This document shows positions 19,278-28,369 of a DNA stretch of 64,000 bases, piece after piece. The DNA comes from Calothrix sp. PCC 6303 (GTDB lineage Bacteria; Cyanobacteriota; Cyanobacteriia; Cyanobacteriales; Nostocaceae). The translations under genes and the position numbers were made by a program. The notes below the pieces were generated by a model, which saw only the letters and a program-made list of their open reading frames with translations, ran no database searches and had not been told where the DNA came from. The stretch spans positions 2,232,001 to 2,296,000 of the forward strand of contig NC_019751.1 of NCBI RefSeq assembly GCF_000317435.1, given 5' to 3'. Numbering within the stretch: position 1 is the first letter of the stretch; each line of letters opens with the position of its first letter.

Positions 19278-20396
19278 GTGAGTTCAACTGCTCAGACTAC
19301 AGCAAACACTCGCCGTGTCGTGTTTCCATTTACAGCAATTGTCGGTCAAGAAGAAATGAAATTGGCACTGCTGTTAAATGTAATTGACCCCAAAATCGGC
19401 GGTGTCATGATTATGGGCGATCGTGGTACGGGAAAGTCAACTACTATCAGAGCTTTAGCTGATTTGCTCCCAGAAATTCCCGTAGTGGAAAATGACCCCT
19501 TTAATAGTCATCCTAGTGACCCAGAATTGATGGGTGATGAAGCTCGTAACGCCCTTCAGCAAGGGTCAAGTCTCCCAGTGGTGCAAAAAAAGGTACAGAT
19601 GATTGACCTACCCCTAGGAGCCACCGAAGACAGAGTTTGCGGCACTATTGATATTGAAAAAGCATTATCAGAAGGTGTCAAAGCTTTTGAACCAGGACTT
19701 TTGGCAAAAGCGAACCGAGGAATTCTCTACGTTGATGAAGTCAACTTACTCGACGATCACCTTGTCGATGTCCTCCTAGACTCCGCTGCAAGTGGTTGGA
19801 ACACAGTCGAACGGGAAGGAATTTCCATCCGTCACCCAGCCAGATTTGTTTTAGTTGGTTCCGGAAACCCCGAAGAAGGAGAACTACGTCCCCAACTATT
19901 AGATCGTTTCGGAATGCACGCCGAAATTAGAACAGTGAAAGCACCTGCACTCCGAGTACAAATCGTAGAACAGCGTTCAGAATTTGACCAAAATCCCCTC
20001 CCATTTTTAGAAAAATGTCAACCAGAACAAGATGCTTTACAGCAAAGCATCATTAATGCTCAGAATTTACTACCCTCAGTCAACATGGACTATGAACTGC
20101 GGGTAAAAATCTCCGAAGTTTGTTCTGAGCTAGATGTAGATGGGTTACGCGGTGATATCGTCACCAACAGAGCCGCCAAAGCTCTCACTGCTTTTGAAGG
20201 TCGCACAGAGGTAACAATTGATGATATCCATCGCGTAATTACACTGTGTCTACGCCACCGTTTACGGAAAGATCCCCTTGAATCAATTGATTCTGGTTCC
20301 AAGGTGGAGAAAGTCTTCGGGCGCACCTTCGGCGTAGAAGTTGCGGAAGATACATCATCTAAAAATGGTACGGGTGTTAAAGCTGGTGCAAGGTAA
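19278..20396 (+). CDS. chlI: Magnesium chelatase ATPase subunit I
   Basis: A 372-residue AAA+ ATPase from GTG at 19278, the ChlI subunit of Mg-chelatase, which inserts Mg2+ into protoporphyrin IX at the first committed step of chlorophyll synthesis. P-loop [14 protein letters not shown], Walker [17 protein letters not shown] and the arginine-finger region [17 protein letters not shown] are canonical. Length agrees with cyanobacterial ChlI. It follows a C-rich, heptamer-like spacer and appears monocistronic. The C-terminal tail ([13 protein letters not shown]) is less conserved. Confidence 0.98.
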   Translation: MSSTAQTTANTRRVVFPFTAIVGQEEMKLALLLNVIDPKIGGVMIMGDRGTGKSTTIRALADLLPEIPVVENDPFNSHPSDPELMGDEARNALQQGSSLPVVQKKVQMIDLPLGATEDRVCGTIDIEKALSEGVKAFEPGLLAKANRGILYVDEVNLLDDHLVDVLLDSAASGWNTVEREGISIRHPARFVLVGSGNPEEGELRPQLLDRFGMHAEIRTVKAPALRVQIVEQRSEFDQNPLPFLEKCQPEQDALQQSIINAQNLLPSVNMDYELRVKISEVCSELDVDGLRGDIVTNRAAKALTAFEGRTEVTIDDIHRVITLCLRHRLRKDPLESIDSGSKVEKVFGRTFGVEVAEDTSSKNGTGVKAGAR

Positions 20397-20429
20397 TAGA
20401 TTTTTGGCAATTTCCCCTACAAAACTTTT

Positions 20430-20469
20430 AGGAATGTGGATTAAATAAAATACAAATGTAGGGTGTGTA
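20430..20469. repeat. Dispersed repeat B, copy 2 (inverted)
   Basis: This is the reverse complement of 16372-16409 with about five differences, running from AGGAATGTGGATTAAATAAA to GTAGGGTGTGT. Together with copy 1 it brackets the DUF29-chlI region in opposite orientation, but the units are too short to suggest transposition of that block. Confidence 0.7.
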
Positions 20470-20510
20470 AGACGCACGACTGTACTCATTTTGATCAACA
20501 ATCTAAATCC

Positions 20511-20544
20511 GTCGTAACGCACCAACTAGCTGGTGCGTTACGAC
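20511..20544. terminator. Perfect 14-bp inverted repeat downstream of chlI
   Basis: GTCGTAACGCACCA and TGGTGCGTTACGAC flank a six-base loop. The stem is strong but not followed by a T run, so it may be a repeat-derived hairpin stabilising the chlI transcript and not a classical terminator. The GGTGCGTTACG arm is shared with repeat B. Confidence 0.55.
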
Positions 20545-20915
20545 AAACTCTCACTAACTCAAACCCCCAAATCCTTACGTAGTCGTAACACACCCTACTT
20601 AATATTTATTTAATAAACACCCTCTTAAAACGAATATATTTTAAAGACTTTTGATGTACTCCATAGGCTTACGATTTAGTTCACAAAAAGTCAGTGTAGG
20701 TAGTTCACTCTAAAGTTAACTATTTATATACTTAAAAGAGGATTATTTCGTATTTATTTCCTCCAATCGGGTTTTTAGAACTTTAGAACTCATTATGGTT
20801 CATTTAGAACAGGCGGTCACGACTTGATACGAAACATGATGTGAGGTTTTACCTTCATAGTTTGGTTGTTGGTAATGTGTTAAGTCGGAAATTGGAAGTA
20901 GGATGCTCACCAGTG

Positions 20916-21260
20916 CTACTCTGGTAGGCTTTCAACTGGCTCCATGTACAGCCGCGCCCATGCAATCGTGTTTTCTCTTAGTCCAACAATGACAACGCCT
21001 CGCATATTGAATTCTGTGCTGTTTATATGTTTTCCTTGCCAATGCCACTCCGACCAACCCATGTCACCAGCGATCGTATGGGCAATCAATTTTGCTTGGA
21101 GGTCAGGAACTTGAGCAAAGATGCCAGTCCAGTTCTTTCGCACCTGTTCTGCGCCAGTGACGTTTTGCTTCGGGTGTAGTGGCTGTTCACCCACAAAGTC
21201 ATTAGCAAAGCAGTTCACGAACGCATCAATGTCATGAGCAATCAGATTTCGAGAAGCAGT
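20916..21260 (-). pseudogene. SnoaL/NTF2-like protein, probable 5'-truncated relic
   Basis: The minus-strand frame from 21260 to 20916 reads as a SnoaL-like (NTF2-fold) domain: RNLIAHDIDAFVNCFANDF, then a variable middle and GWSEWHWQGKH, and a GVVIVGLRENTIAWARLYME strand pair. A TGA at 21261-21263 ends the frame upstream, with no ATG, so the first helix is incomplete; a GTG at 21218 is the only usable start. Just upstream, in another frame, a similar stretch (SNLNSDRIDLVNCF) repeats the same motif, suggesting a small local duplication that broke the gene. Intact relatives bind small hydrophobic ligands; none can be assigned. Confidence 0.5.
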
Positions 21261-21609
21261 TCACAAGATCTATGCGATCGCTATTGAGATTCGATGCTTC
21301 AGCAACCTACGTAATTAATTCTGGCTTCAAGTAAATGTGCAGGGTTGACTCACAGGTACTCTTTTGCTGACAGTGCCAGTAGCTCGGCTGCCCCGCTGAA
21401 GTAAAAATGCTTCTCTTAAGCAAAGCGTCTGTAAAGAAAACAACCCATAAAGAAGTGTGACATTTATCTGGAAAAGCTGAAGGGGCGACGAGTTATGTTT
21501 TTGTGGCACCAAAAGGTAAGGTTCCGTGTGATTTGAACGATATTTTGTTCAAACGGTCACGATATACTTCAAAACTTGAGCAATAAGTATTTATTTATAT
21601 TTTATTGAT
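21261..21609. other. Spacer between SnoaL relic and CPBP gene
   Basis: The segment near 21261 carries the duplicated relic fragment. The rest shows no ORF of note. It should contain the promoter of the plus-strand CPBP protease gene, but I see no clear element. Confidence 0.4.
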
Positions 21610-22440
21610 ATGAATCTGCAACTTTTATCCCAGCGATCAGCACCAGTTAGAATTTTTATATTTTTATCTATACTGGGGATTTCTGCTCTACCTTTAGTAA
21701 TATCTGTATATTTACTCCTAGAAAAAGCAAAAATTGATACTAATTGGGCAATGTTATGTTTTGCCTTGGGATTAATTATTCTTCTACCCTGGTGGAATAA
21801 ATATATTCACCAACAACCAGACCAATTTCAACACTATGGATTAGAAGTTAGTCGCCAAAACGGTGTTGAACTTCTACGGGGTTTAGCCATTGGCTTAATT
21901 AGTATTCAAATCTTATTTGTGCTTCAAGGTTTGCTTGGTTGGTTACAATGGCAACAACCCAATTCTTCGATATTTAGATTTATTTTGGAAGCAATTCCCA
22001 CCGCTTTGGGAACAGCTTTAGCTGAAGAATTACTTTTTCGTGGTTGGATATACGATGAATTAGAACGAGACTACAAACCAAATATAGTTATTTGGGCAAG
22101 TTCGCTAATTTTTGCTGTGTCCCATTTCCTCAAACCTCTTCCAGAAATTATTCGCACTTCACCACAATTTTTCGGCTTGTTGCTATTAGCGTTGACTTTA
22201 GCTTGGGCAAAACAAAATCATCGGCGACGTTTGGGTTTATCAATCGGTATCCATGCAGGTTTAATTTGGGGATGGTATGTAATTAATGTCGGTAAATTAA
22301 TTAAATATTCAGGTACAGTACCGCAATGGGTGACGGGTGTTAATGATAATCCACTAGCAGGAGTAATGGGAATTATATTTTTGTTCCTATTGGCTTTGTG
22401 GATGCGTCAGAGTAGAAAAAACAATCTCACAAAACAATAA
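21610..22440 (+). CDS. CPBP-family intramembrane metalloprotease
   Basis: A 276-residue membrane protein with about seven or eight spans. It has the three family motifs: AEELLFRGWIYDELE (EExxxR), AVSHFLKPLPE (His) and SIGIHAGLIWGW (HxxxN-like region with His). CPBP/CAAX-protease-like proteins are related to Rce1; in bacteria they take part in processing or immunity against peptides, and many are uncharacterised. No peptide gene is next to it. A weak hairpin (ACTGTA...TACAGT, 22440-22481) with TTTT follows the stop. Confidence 0.9.
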   Translation: MNLQLLSQRSAPVRIFIFLSILGISALPLVISVYLLLEKAKIDTNWAMLCFALGLIILLPWWNKYIHQQPDQFQHYGLEVSRQNGVELLRGLAIGLISIQILFVLQGLLGWLQWQQPNSSIFRFILEAIPTALGTALAEELLFRGWIYDELERDYKPNIVIWASSLIFAVSHFLKPLPEIIRTSPQFFGLLLLALTLAWAKQNHRRRLGLSIGIHAGLIWGWYVINVGKLIKYSGTVPQWVTGVNDNPLAGVMGIIFLFLLALWMRQSRKNNLTKQ

Positions 22441-22629
22441 AACTGTAAAGATATTATTTTAGATGATCTCTCTACAGTTTTATGGAACTTACTCAACTAG
22501 CAGATTAATAAGGGTAGTGTTTGTGAAGCTTTGAGTAATTATGTAGTCTAAATTAGGGTTTTTAGTAGTGCACCAAGGCTCAATCGTAACAATGTAGATC
22601 TAAATATTTTCTAGCAGAATCAGCAGCTT

Positions 22630-23979
22630 TTAAAGAAGAGACATTTTTCTAGATTTCTGATTACGACGGTAGAAGTAGGCAATCCCACCAACTACTGCCA
22701 AGCCGAATAAGTTGGAAGATTCGGGGACTTTTCTGCGTGCGACAACGCCAACAATATCAGCACCGCTATCTGCTACCCCATTACCCTGAAGAAGAATCCC
22801 ATATATACTCTTGACCCCAAATTGCTTGAGATTAACACCCCAAGAACCGACTTTTTGAGTGTTATTAATTTCGAGAGAGTTGATATCAAAACCTGCATAA
22901 TTACTTTCGCGGTTGGCTATGTCAGTTTTTGATGTTTCAATTTTAGATTGAGTAGTGCTGACTTGACTTTCAAGCAGTTGCAGATTTTTGGTTTGTGTTT
23001 CTAATGCGGTATTTTTTGTCGTTAATGTATTTTGGGTTGATGTTAAGCTATTGTTAGTACTGGTTAATGCTTTTTTGGCGTTATTCAGTTCTGTATTTGC
23101 GGTTGATAGCTGAGAATTTAGATTTCTTCTATCTCTATTCGATAAGCCTCTTACAGCTAACTGAGCATTTAAACTATCAACTTTTGACTGAGATGTTTGA
23201 ACATTACCTTCCAGATTTGGAATTTGAGATGTTAAGGTAACGATTGTATTATTTAGAGTATTTATTTCTTGTCTGGTAGTAGCTATTTGAGTTTGAGATG
23301 TCGGAATATCGATAGATGAGAGTTTTGTCAATGTTGTTTGTAAGTTAGACAAATTATTTTTTTCTGTACTTAGTCCTCCTGTGCGTACAAGTTTAACTGA
23401 TTGTCCAATAACTTTACCTTTTTCATCAACCGCTGAAACGGTAAGATCGCTATTCATTCCTCTTTCCCAGAAGAATAGACTATCCAATCCTGTATTATCT
23501 TGAGTAATTTTTTGATCGAAGAACATTTTCATCGAAAAGAAGCCATCATCTTCCCCATCAAGAAAAGTACTGAGATACTTGTCATTGAATACTTCTTTTA
23601 CCTGATCATTTGTTACATCTTTAGTGCCAGAAACTAGTATACTAGAGGTGCTATTGTCAGTTTTCTCAGTACTGAGAGAACCTGTATTATTTATTGAGCC
23701 ACTTCCTGTTTCTCCATTGCTTCTTGTACCTTTAGTTTGATCTACTTTGGTGGTTTTAGTCCAATCAATCTCTACATTTTTAATACTGATGAAGCTGTCA
23801 AATGTTTCACCATTTTGAGTAATGGAGTTAAGCTCTATATCTCCTTTTGAACCACCTATTTGAGTAAAGTTAGTAGTAAAAATAGCCGCTTGAGAACTGT
23901 TACTAATACTTAAGAAAGTACCAATTGTTAGAGCAAGCGTCGCTGAAATATTTTGTATTTTATGTTTTTGTAGTCTCAT
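22630..23979 (-). CDS. PEP-CTERM surface protein with long coiled-coil insert
   Basis: About 449 residues from ATG at 23979, which gives a signal peptide ending SISNSSQAA; an ATG at 24042 would add 21 residues before it. The C-terminus has VPESS, a hydrophobic span and a basic RRNQKSRK tail, the PEP-CTERM exosortase signal. The outer domain is split: residues about 30-210 and 360-415 resemble exosortase-dependent surface proteins (SDLTVSAVDEKGKVIGQS, SIYGILLQGNGVADSGADI), and between them lies a roughly 140-residue Ser/Thr/Gln-rich coiled coil without Cys. Role unknown; probably exported and anchored or released at the cell surface. Confidence 0.82.
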   Translation of the reverse strand: MRLQKHKIQNISATLALTIGTFLSISNSSQAAIFTTNFTQIGGSKGDIELNSITQNGETFDSFISIKNVEIDWTKTTKVDQTKGTRSNGETGSGSINNTGSLSTEKTDNSTSSILVSGTKDVTNDQVKEVFNDKYLSTFLDGEDDGFFSMKMFFDQKITQDNTGLDSLFFWERGMNSDLTVSAVDEKGKVIGQSVKLVRTGGLSTEKNNLSNLQTTLTKLSSIDIPTSQTQIATTRQEINTLNNTIVTLTSQIPNLEGNVQTSQSKVDSLNAQLAVRGLSNRDRRNLNSQLSTANTELNNAKKALTSTNNSLTSTQNTLTTKNTALETQTKNLQLLESQVSTTQSKIETSKTDIANRESNYAGFDINSLEINNTQKVGSWGVNLKQFGVKSIYGILLQGNGVADSGADIVGVVARRKVPESSNLFGLAVVGGIAYFYRRNQKSRKMSLL

Positions 23980-24042
23980 GATCTTATACCAGAGAGAATT
24001 ATTTATCTGTCCATCATCTCTGTAGTTAATCAAAAAAAACAT

Positions 24043-24473
24043 CGGTGATAAGAACAGAAATATATAAAGACTATGGTGGGTATTTTCCTGATTGCTTTGA
24101 AATTTAGATAAATTTAAACTTAAATTTATAGTTCCTATGTAGTGCTATTTTAAATATAAATATTTGATAAACTTAAAATGCTGTTTTATCGGGGAAATCA
24201 CTCCTTATCTGTTAATTTGTTAATACTTAAATAAAATGCTAAAGGCGCATGGTTTAGAAAACCACGCACCTATACTCAAACAAAATTATCTATAGAGAAC
24301 TCCACAAAAAAGATGATCCAATATTGTGGGATAGGCAGCGTTCGATGCTTCCTGAGCCTGTCAAAGGACTGAGCGCTCACGCCGAAGTCTTGCCTGTTCT
24401 TGTATTAGTAGCAGGCAAGATGCCTACAAGAAATTTTGAGATATTTTTTATTTGGAAGTCTCACATAGTTTTT
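24043..24473. other. Spacer holding left copy of repeat C
   Basis: The first 250 bp are very AT-rich and should contain the promoter of the PEP-CTERM gene. The remainder is repeat C, left copy (24294-24462). No gene is seen. Confidence 0.6.
24294..24462. repeat. Repeat C, left copy (inverted relative to 28769-29008)
   Basis: Runs from AGAGAACTCCACAAAAAAG through AGGCAGCGTTCGATG and GCGCTCACGCCGAAGTCTTG to TTTGGAAGTCTC. It is near identical to the reverse complement of 28769-29008 apart from a missing block of about 75 bp in its centre. It ends 11 bp from the stop codon of the radical SAM gene. Confidence 0.85.
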
Positions 24474-26063
24474 CTAAACGCTAACTAATTGTTTTGTTTT
24501 TGGCTCAATTGGTGCTGTGAGTGCCTCTTCTAAAGGCGCACAACCAAATCTAGTCTCCAGAATATTCATTACTTCTCGTCCAAAGTCGTTGGGATTTTGT
24601 CGCCAAGCTTGTAAGCAAACTTCACCAAATAAAGAACCGAGAGGTTCAGGATTCCATAGCAGTTTTTTGGCTGTCCACGGCATCAAACTCATTGGATCGT
24701 AACCTGGTTTGAGAATATTTTCCTTAAAGGCATATTCTTCCAGGTGTGTGTGAGGTTGTAAACCAATAAAGAAAATAGCAGGTTCAACTTTATCTGCGCC
24801 AAATATCCGTTCGAGTTCGCGGTGGTATGCTATGGTTTGCCGGATGGTTTCGGGACGTTCATCAATCACATTAAAGGAGTAATTGACAGAAACTAAATCG
24901 TTAAATCCTGCTGCTTTTAAATCGCGGCAGTTTTGCAAAACTACGCGGAGATTGTAACCCATCCGCATTTTTCTGACCAACTCTTGGGAACCACTGGTAA
25001 TACCTATTTCAAAGTAGTTCATCCCAGTTTTTACCATTAAATCGCATAATTCTGGGTTTAAATTATCAGCCCGAATATATGCAGCCCATTTGATATCTGT
25101 CATGCCAGAATCAACTATTTTTTTGAGTAATTCTATGGCATCATCGATAAACTTTTTGGCTGGAATAAATTGGGCATCGGTAAACCAGAAGTTACGAACA
25201 CCACGGTTGTAGAGTTGGCGAATTTCGTTGACTACTTCATCGCTGGGATTAATCCGGACTTGTTTTCCTTCAACAACTGTGTAGACACAATAACAGCAGT
25301 TATGGGGGCAACCTCGCTTGGTTTGAACACCTATATAAAAATCTTTCTCTTGGAGATAGTAGCTAAATTCCGACCAAATAGTTTCGATATAGTCGTAGTT
25401 ACAAGCGCTTTTTTCCAGTGGTGTAGGCTGTTCATGGATTAAGCGATCGCGTGGACGATCTTCCCCTACAACGTAGCATCTTTCATCCCGGAATTCTTGC
25501 CCACCAAGTATTTTTGTGAGCAAGGTTTCACCTTCACCCACCGAAACTACTGTCCCTGTTGGCAAACTTTTACCCAATTGCTCATAAAATACACTAACTG
25601 CACCACCGCCAACAATCACACGGGCTTCCTGATGGTAACTTTGGGCACGTTTTAGCCCTCTTTTAATTAAACCTAAGTTACGCCACAATTCCACATAGTA
25701 AGCGGTAAAAATCCGTAAACCGCCCAATGCACCCCGTAATTTGATTAAGGGGTTCTTAGCATAATAAAATTCAAAGGCATTTTGCAGTGGGTTTCCGCCT
25801 CTTCCACCCACCGGTGCATAAATTTGAATATCCCGCCACGAAAATACTAATAGCGTCGGTTTAAATTCATCTACGCATTGCTCTAAAGCTGAAGCATAAT
25901 CTAAAGGTGGCACAGTTCCCAAATCAAAAATCCGCTGTTCGATATTGGGAAACAACTTATGAACATGATCGCTTAGGTAGACAACTCCTATCGGGAAGAT
26001 GGGGTTGCAAGGAAGGCGAACATAAAGAATTCGGTTTTCCAAAGTGGCTGTTTGAGCTTCCAT
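24474..26063 (-). CDS. B12-binding-domain radical SAM protein
   Basis: A 529-residue protein. The N-terminal 200 residues look like a cobalamin-binding domain (CNPIFPIGVVYLSDHVHKL, VIVGGGAVSVFYEQL). The radical SAM core follows with GCPHNCCYC (CxxxCxxC for the 4Fe-4S cluster) and a GITSGSQELVRKMRMGY strand. Members methylate, cyclise or rearrange substrates using SAM and often B12. I have a recollection that a cyanobacterial family of this length is named for photosystem II high-light acclimation, but I cannot confirm that this is a member. The stop codon is beside repeat C. Confidence 0.85.
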   Translation of the reverse strand: MEAQTATLENRILYVRLPCNPIFPIGVVYLSDHVHKLFPNIEQRIFDLGTVPPLDYASALEQCVDEFKPTLLVFSWRDIQIYAPVGGRGGNPLQNAFEFYYAKNPLIKLRGALGGLRIFTAYYVELWRNLGLIKRGLKRAQSYHQEARVIVGGGAVSVFYEQLGKSLPTGTVVSVGEGETLLTKILGGQEFRDERCYVVGEDRPRDRLIHEQPTPLEKSACNYDYIETIWSEFSYYLQEKDFYIGVQTKRGCPHNCCYCVYTVVEGKQVRINPSDEVVNEIRQLYNRGVRNFWFTDAQFIPAKKFIDDAIELLKKIVDSGMTDIKWAAYIRADNLNPELCDLMVKTGMNYFEIGITSGSQELVRKMRMGYNLRVVLQNCRDLKAAGFNDLVSVNYSFNVIDERPETIRQTIAYHRELERIFGADKVEPAIFFIGLQPHTHLEEYAFKENILKPGYDPMSLMPWTAKKLLWNPEPLGSLFGEVCLQAWRQNPNDFGREVMNILETRFGCAPLEEALTAPIEPKTKQLVSV

Positions 26064-26533
26064 CTTGCCGTTGTGCTGGGGTAAGTGAAATAGGCTCTTA
26101 AACTATGAAGTTTAAGATTGTTTTGATTTATGTCGTTAATCTAATTTTACTTGACATCTAAGTTTATTGTTGATATCCACAGATGATTTATGGAAAATAG
26201 GACTTACCCAAAGGGTCTGCCGTAGTTAGGCAGGGGAATTGACCCCCAAATTTTGTTAATTAAATTTTATGCTTTTTTGCTTGCCAAGTTCTGGTAGAAA
26301 GCCTTAGAATTTATCTCCATATAATGTGTAAATAAGCAAAAAGCACATTCCTTTACCAAAACTTCATATTTAATTATATATCTAAAGATGTATTGAAAAG
26401 TTTTCCACTCCTTTAGGTAGATTTTTTGCACAAAATATAACAGATGGTAGTCGCAGTTACAGTCATTGGGGATCAGTGAGTGCTAGTTTTGCAGGTGTAA
26501 TGTAAAATTGTGGCGTAAAGCTCCTCAGCAGTT
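26064..26533. other. Divergent promoter region, radical SAM / DUF1830
   Basis: A 470-bp, AT-rich spacer between divergent genes, so promoters for both should be here. A short C/G stretch (GGGGAATTGACCCCC) near 26232-26246 interrupts it. No ORF or RNA gene recognised. Confidence 0.4.
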
Positions 26534-26920
26534 ATGGCTCAAATTTTAGACTCTCTACCACCTGAGCAATCTGGAAAGATTCTCTGCTGCTACGTCAATG
26601 CCACGAGTAAAATCCAGGTGGCACGCATCACCAACATTCCAAATTGGTACTTTGAACGGGTAGTATTTCCCGGACAGAGGTTGGCATTTGAAGCACCTCG
26701 TGCGGCTCATTTAGAAATTCACACTGGAATGATGGCAAGTGCGATTTTGTCAGATAATATTCCATGCGATCGCTTAGTTATTAGTGAACCAAGTGATCCT
26801 GAGCCAGAAACGAATTCAACAACGGAAGATGAAAATACCTGTAAAAATACAATTGCACCATCAATTGATAACAGTACTGGGGATACACCAAAAAATTTTA
26901 AAATTGCTGGTTTAGTATAG
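26534..26920 (+). CDS. DUF1830 domain protein
   Basis: A 128-residue cyanobacterial protein. Residues 14-75 match the DUF1830 pattern (ILCCYVNATSKIQVARI, NWYFERVVFPGQRLAFEAP, LEIHTG); the remainder is an acidic, Thr/Ser-rich tail without structure. Function unknown; likely cytosolic. A perfect hairpin terminator follows. Confidence 0.85.
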   Translation: MAQILDSLPPEQSGKILCCYVNATSKIQVARITNIPNWYFERVVFPGQRLAFEAPRAAHLEIHTGMMASAILSDNIPCDRLVISEPSDPEPETNSTTEDENTCKNTIAPSIDNSTGDTPKNFKIAGLV

Positions 26921-26956
26921 GCTGACTTAAAAATAATTTACCAAAATTAATATAAA

Positions 26957-26984
26957 GGGTTGCTGAATTCAGCAACCCTGTTTT
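26957..26984 (+). terminator. Rho-independent terminator of the DUF1830 gene
   Basis: GGGTTGCTGAA and TTCAGCAACCC form a perfect 22-bp palindrome (26957-26978) followed by TGTTTT, 36 bp after the stop codon. Confidence 0.85.
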
Positions 26985-27242
26985 GTCAGCAAGTAACAAA
27001 TTCTCCATTGACATTTTTATTAGGACATTTATCTGTTCCCTGTTCCCTGTTCCCTTTTACACAAATATTTATGTCCTAAGCGAGATGCCCACTGCTATAA
27101 CTGGTGACTGATTACCAATAACTGGTTATTGAAGCACATCAACCGTAGGGATATAGCGTATTGCCAAACCCCTACGGTGTTGTTTATTTAGCTGAAAATG
27201 GCTGTCATCATCTGCGTATCTGATGACATATTTGCGGAAAAT
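26985..27242. other. Spacer with TTCCCTG heptamers and a hairpin
   Basis: Near 27030-27053 GTTCCCT is repeated in tandem three times (STRR type). Near 27144-27180 ACCGTAGGG and CCCTACGGT form a stem that may end the minus-strand SH3 gene transcript; no T run follows. Confidence 0.5.
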
Positions 27243-27569
27243 CTAGCGAGTGCAAACGTAATCAGAACGAACCCATCCAGAATTTCCTCTGTAGGAAACA
27301 TTGAACCAGCGGAAACCATCTCTACTACCGGTACTATCTAATACCTGAATATTTCTGCCATGAGGAATTTGGCGTATTTGGTTATAGTCTTTGCCAGCGC
27401 CAGTACGTAAGGTTAAACTACTGCTTGTATTGTTGGTGCATACGTAAGCTGTGTAGCCGTTGCTAGAGCGAGATATGCGACCAATTCCTGGACCCATTTC
27501 TTCGGCTGATGCGGGTAATGCTGCTGCGGAAGAAAGAATTAATGAGGCAGCGACGATATACTTAAACAT
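27243..27569 (-). CDS. Secreted SH3b-domain protein
   Basis: A 108-residue protein from ATG at 27569, chosen because GGGAG lies 9 to 13 bases upstream and a clean signal peptide follows (MFKYIVAASLILSS...ASA). A longer frame from 27611 is less likely. The mature part is one bacterial SH3 domain: LTLRTGAGKDYNQIRQIP, then VLDSTGSRDGFRWFNVSYRG and GWVRSDYVC, with paired Cys near each end. Such domains bind peptidoglycan or mediate protein contacts in the periplasm. It lies 56 bp downstream of an L,D-transpeptidase gene on the same strand, consistent with a shared wall role. Confidence 0.85.
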   Translation of the reverse strand: MFKYIVAASLILSSAAALPASAEEMGPGIGRISRSSNGYTAYVCTNNTSSSLTLRTGAGKDYNQIRQIPHGRNIQVLDSTGSRDGFRWFNVSYRGNSGWVRSDYVCTR

Positions 27570-27625
27570 GAAAAGATGCTCCCTAATTGCATTTTTATGA
27601 AGTGAAACCAAAAAAAGTGAAATAT

Positions 27626-28369
27626 CTACTTGATTGCGACATCAAGGAACTGAGGTTTATAAGTACGGACGTATTTCAATACTTCGCTGAATTCATCTCT
27701 AGTTTGTAATCCGATGCACCCTGATGTGCCATCTTCACCGTTGTTTTTGTTAAAAGACGGGTCATAATGGATACCCAGTGCGGAGCGACCAGTACGAAAT
27801 AGTGGCTGTATTGGCAAGAAGCGATCGCCTGCTTCGACAATCGTACCGGGAGTCGTTGATTTGGCGACCCGATATCTACCATCTGGTAGTGGTGCTTCTG
27901 TACCAGAGCGATGTCTGTCTCTGTTTTGAGTGTTTGCTCGTCCAGCGACAATCATGTACGAATTAACTTCTTGCCCATTAGCAAAAAGACTTAACTTATA
28001 CATTGGATTTCCCAGTGCATTAGTTTGACCTGTAGGCAGAAGCTTCATGTAATTACCTGTTGTGGCTGAATACTTTTGGGATTTTGAATTACCCTTGGTA
28101 GATTTTTCAGCTTCTACAGAATTTGAGACATCTGATAAATTGCCCACAGGTGAAGTAAAATCATTTTTATCTTCTTGATTTACAGACAAATTAGTATTGT
28201 TATTACTCAAATTATCTGTAGTAGAAGATGCGATTTTATCAGGAGATTTTTCGGTACTTTTTGCTGATTGTTGGTTATCTAATACTTGCGGTGACTTGAG
28301 TTGTGCATTGGCACTGCAACTTGCAATAGCCACACAACTCAAAGACATCAGGATGAATCGGAACAACAT
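27626..28369 (-). CDS. L,D-transpeptidase (YkuD family), probable lipoprotein
   Basis: A 247-residue protein. The N-terminus has a signal peptide with a lipobox-like end (CVAIASC), then about 85 Ser/Asn/Lys-rich residues. The catalytic domain starts near residue 105 and carries the YkuD motif: His in LGIHYDPSF and SGCIGLQT, with the Cys nucleophile. These enzymes make 3-3 cross-links in peptidoglycan or attach proteins to it. Probably cotranscribed with the SH3 protein gene downstream. Confidence 0.92.
   Translation of the reverse strand: MLFRFILMSLSCVAIASCSANAQLKSPQVLDNQQSAKSTEKSPDKIASSTTDNLSNNNTNLSVNQEDKNDFTSPVGNLSDVSNSVEAEKSTKGNSKSQKYSATTGNYMKLLPTGQTNALGNPMYKLSLFANGQEVNSYMIVAGRANTQNRDRHRSGTEAPLPDGRYRVAKSTTPGTIVEAGDRFLPIQPLFRTGRSALGIHYDPSFNKNNGEDGTSGCIGLQTRDEFSEVLKYVRTYKPQFLDVAIK

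Larger units (their letters stand above)
20397..20915. other. 0.5 kb spacer with repeat B and a long palindrome
   Basis: No gene. Contains repeat B copy 2 (20430-20469), the perfect palindrome 20511-20544 and another ACACACCCTAC fragment near 20588. The rest is AT-rich without a visible ORF. Confidence 0.6.
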
